Origin: JAXLYE01 sp046351595
GTDB lineage: Bacteria; Myxococcota_A; Polyangia; Palsa-1104; JAEUJZ01
Direction: 5' to 3'
DNA: 64,000 nt
Assembly: GCA_046351595.1 (NCBI GenBank)
Contig: JAXLYE010000008.1
Location: forward strand, 124,001-188,000
The first letter of the stretch is position 1. Each line of letters begins with the position of its first letter. Positions 63,419 to 64,000 of this stretch are shown here, in pieces. A program made the position numbers and the translations under genes. The notes below the pieces were generated by a model, which searched no databases, was not told the DNA's origin, and saw only the letters and a program-made list of their open reading frames with translations.

Positions 63419-64000
63419 ATGCACGCTGTGATTCGGGTCCGCATGTCCACGCCGCACTACGCCGGCAACCTGGTCGACGGAGCCGCCATGCTGGCGCTGT
63501 TCGGCGACGTCGCCACCGAGCTCTGCGTCCGCGCCGACGGCGACGAGGGGCTGTTCCGGGCGTACGACTCGGTGGAGTTCCTGGCGCCGGTCTACGCCGG
63601 TGACTTCATCGAGGCCCGCGGCGAGATCGTCGCCTGGGGCAACACGTCGCTGAAGATGCGGTTCACCGCGCACAAGTATGTGACCCCGCTGCGCGGCGAC
63701 GGCTTCCAGGAGAGCGCGGCCGAGCTCTTGGGCGAGCCGGTGCTGGTCTGCCGGGCGACCGGGACGTGCGTGGTGCCCAAGGACTGCCGCCGCTCGCCGC
63801 TGCGGCGCGGGGCGCAGGCCGGGTTCGCGGTCGGCGCCGAGAAGGGGTCCCAGACGAGCGTCGGGCCCAGCGTCGAGCCGATTGGGCGCCCCGGCCCCTG
63901 CATCGTGACCGCGGCCATCGTCGGCGCCGAGACCACGCGCGAGCAGAACCCGCACCTGCCGATCACCGCCGAGGAGCTCGGCAAAGAAGCGGCGCGCTGC
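63419..64000 (+). CDS. 3-aminobutyryl-CoA ammonia-lyase/Kce fusion (5' part)
   Basis: The reading frame is open to the window end (194 codons). Residues 1-125 match 3-aminobutyryl-CoA ammonia-lyase (Kal, hotdog fold): AGNLVDGAAMLALFGDVATEL, YDSVEFLAPVYAGDFIEARGEI and VAWGNTSLKMRF. After a ~35-residue linker, residues 160-190 (CIVTAAIVGAETTREQNP and LPITAEEL) match the start of the 3-keto-5-aminohexanoate cleavage enzyme family (Kce/BKACE). Both act in lysine fermentation to butyrate, so a fused bifunctional enzyme is likely. AAAGGACG precedes ATG 63419. The Kce part cannot be checked beyond the edge. Confidence 0.8.
   Translation, partial: MHAVIRVRMSTPHYAGNLVDGAAMLALFGDVATELCVRADGDEGLFRAYDSVEFLAPVYAGDFIEARGEIVAWGNTSLKMRFTAHKYVTPLRGDGFQESAAELLGEPVLVCRATGTCVVPKDCRRSPLRRGAQAGFAVGAEKGSQTSVGPSVEPIGRPGPCIVTAAIVGAETTREQNPHLPITAEELGKEAARC

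Overview
The window is high-GC DNA with tightly packed genes, many ATGA, GTGA or TGATG start/stop overlaps, and a heavy load of PAS kinases, sigma-54 activators, lipoproteins and outer-membrane proteins. A peptidoglycan amidase ends in a MYXO-CTERM-like tail (Cys, hydrophobic helix, Arg run), and a second exported protein ends in a CFVATAAYGS box. Together these point to a member of the Myxococcota (deltaproteobacterial type). No rRNA, tRNA, CRISPR array, insertion sequence or phage gene was recognised.

Layout. 0.2-10.9 kb: a decayed receiver/PAS/membrane-protein remnant, a quinol-type nitric oxide reductase (norB), two PAS histidine kinases, a SpoIIAA-like protein, a Ser/Thr kinase cut off in its catalytic loop, and a pseudo-receiver/GAF protein. 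10.9-13.0 kb: an overlapping DNA-alkylation repair pair (Ada-AlkA fusion and Ogt). 13.3-19.6 kb: cell-envelope genes (DUF218, GMC oxidoreductase, MYXO-CTERM amidase, GerMN-like protein, CFI-box protein). 19.7-27 kb: a stand-alone acyltransferase catalytic domain, an enoyl reductase-like SDR, a PAS-GGDEF cyclase, coaE, and a macro/ADP-ribosylglycohydrolase fusion. 27-36.4 kb: a membrane alkaline-phosphatase-superfamily enzyme, a GT-C glycosyltransferase, an SDR, a methyltransferase, a KirBac-like channel, a LigD-type polymerase domain and a GNAT. 37.9-40.9 kb: a CARF-sigma54 activator divergent from a two-gene unit ending in prfH. 42.9-47.5 kb: a four-gene exported cluster with a Tat protein and a CxxCH protein. 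47.8-52.3 kb: peptidase, dehydrogenase, CHRD lipoprotein and a DksA-like protein. 52.5-60 kb: a MarR regulator divergent from an ABC/FtsX-type transporter with a lipoprotein-sorting-like protein and an outer-membrane barrel. 60-64 kb: a beta-propeller lipoprotein, an FHA-sigma54 activator and the 5' part of a Kal-Kce fusion.

The strongest candidate for an undescribed system is at 37.9-40.9 kb. An RtcR-type activator faces a good sigma-54 promoter with three overlapping dyads placed where an enhancer should lie, and the promoter drives an unassigned 16-19 kDa protein plus release factor PrfH, with no RtcB in view. This looks like a damage-induced ribosome-rescue module. The second is a dispersed ~118-bp element, three copies (25.29, 55.84 and 63.25 kb), each folding into four consecutive hairpins. 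Its stems change sequence but keep pairing, and all five wobble pairs found in the copies read as G-U in one orientation. Two copies lie in sense orientation directly 5' of genes, and the third supplies the stop codons of two convergent genes.

Short tandem arrays are also frequent (28-, 15-, 10-, 8- and 6-bp units), including two intergenic arrays built on 10-bp units that carry small palindromes.
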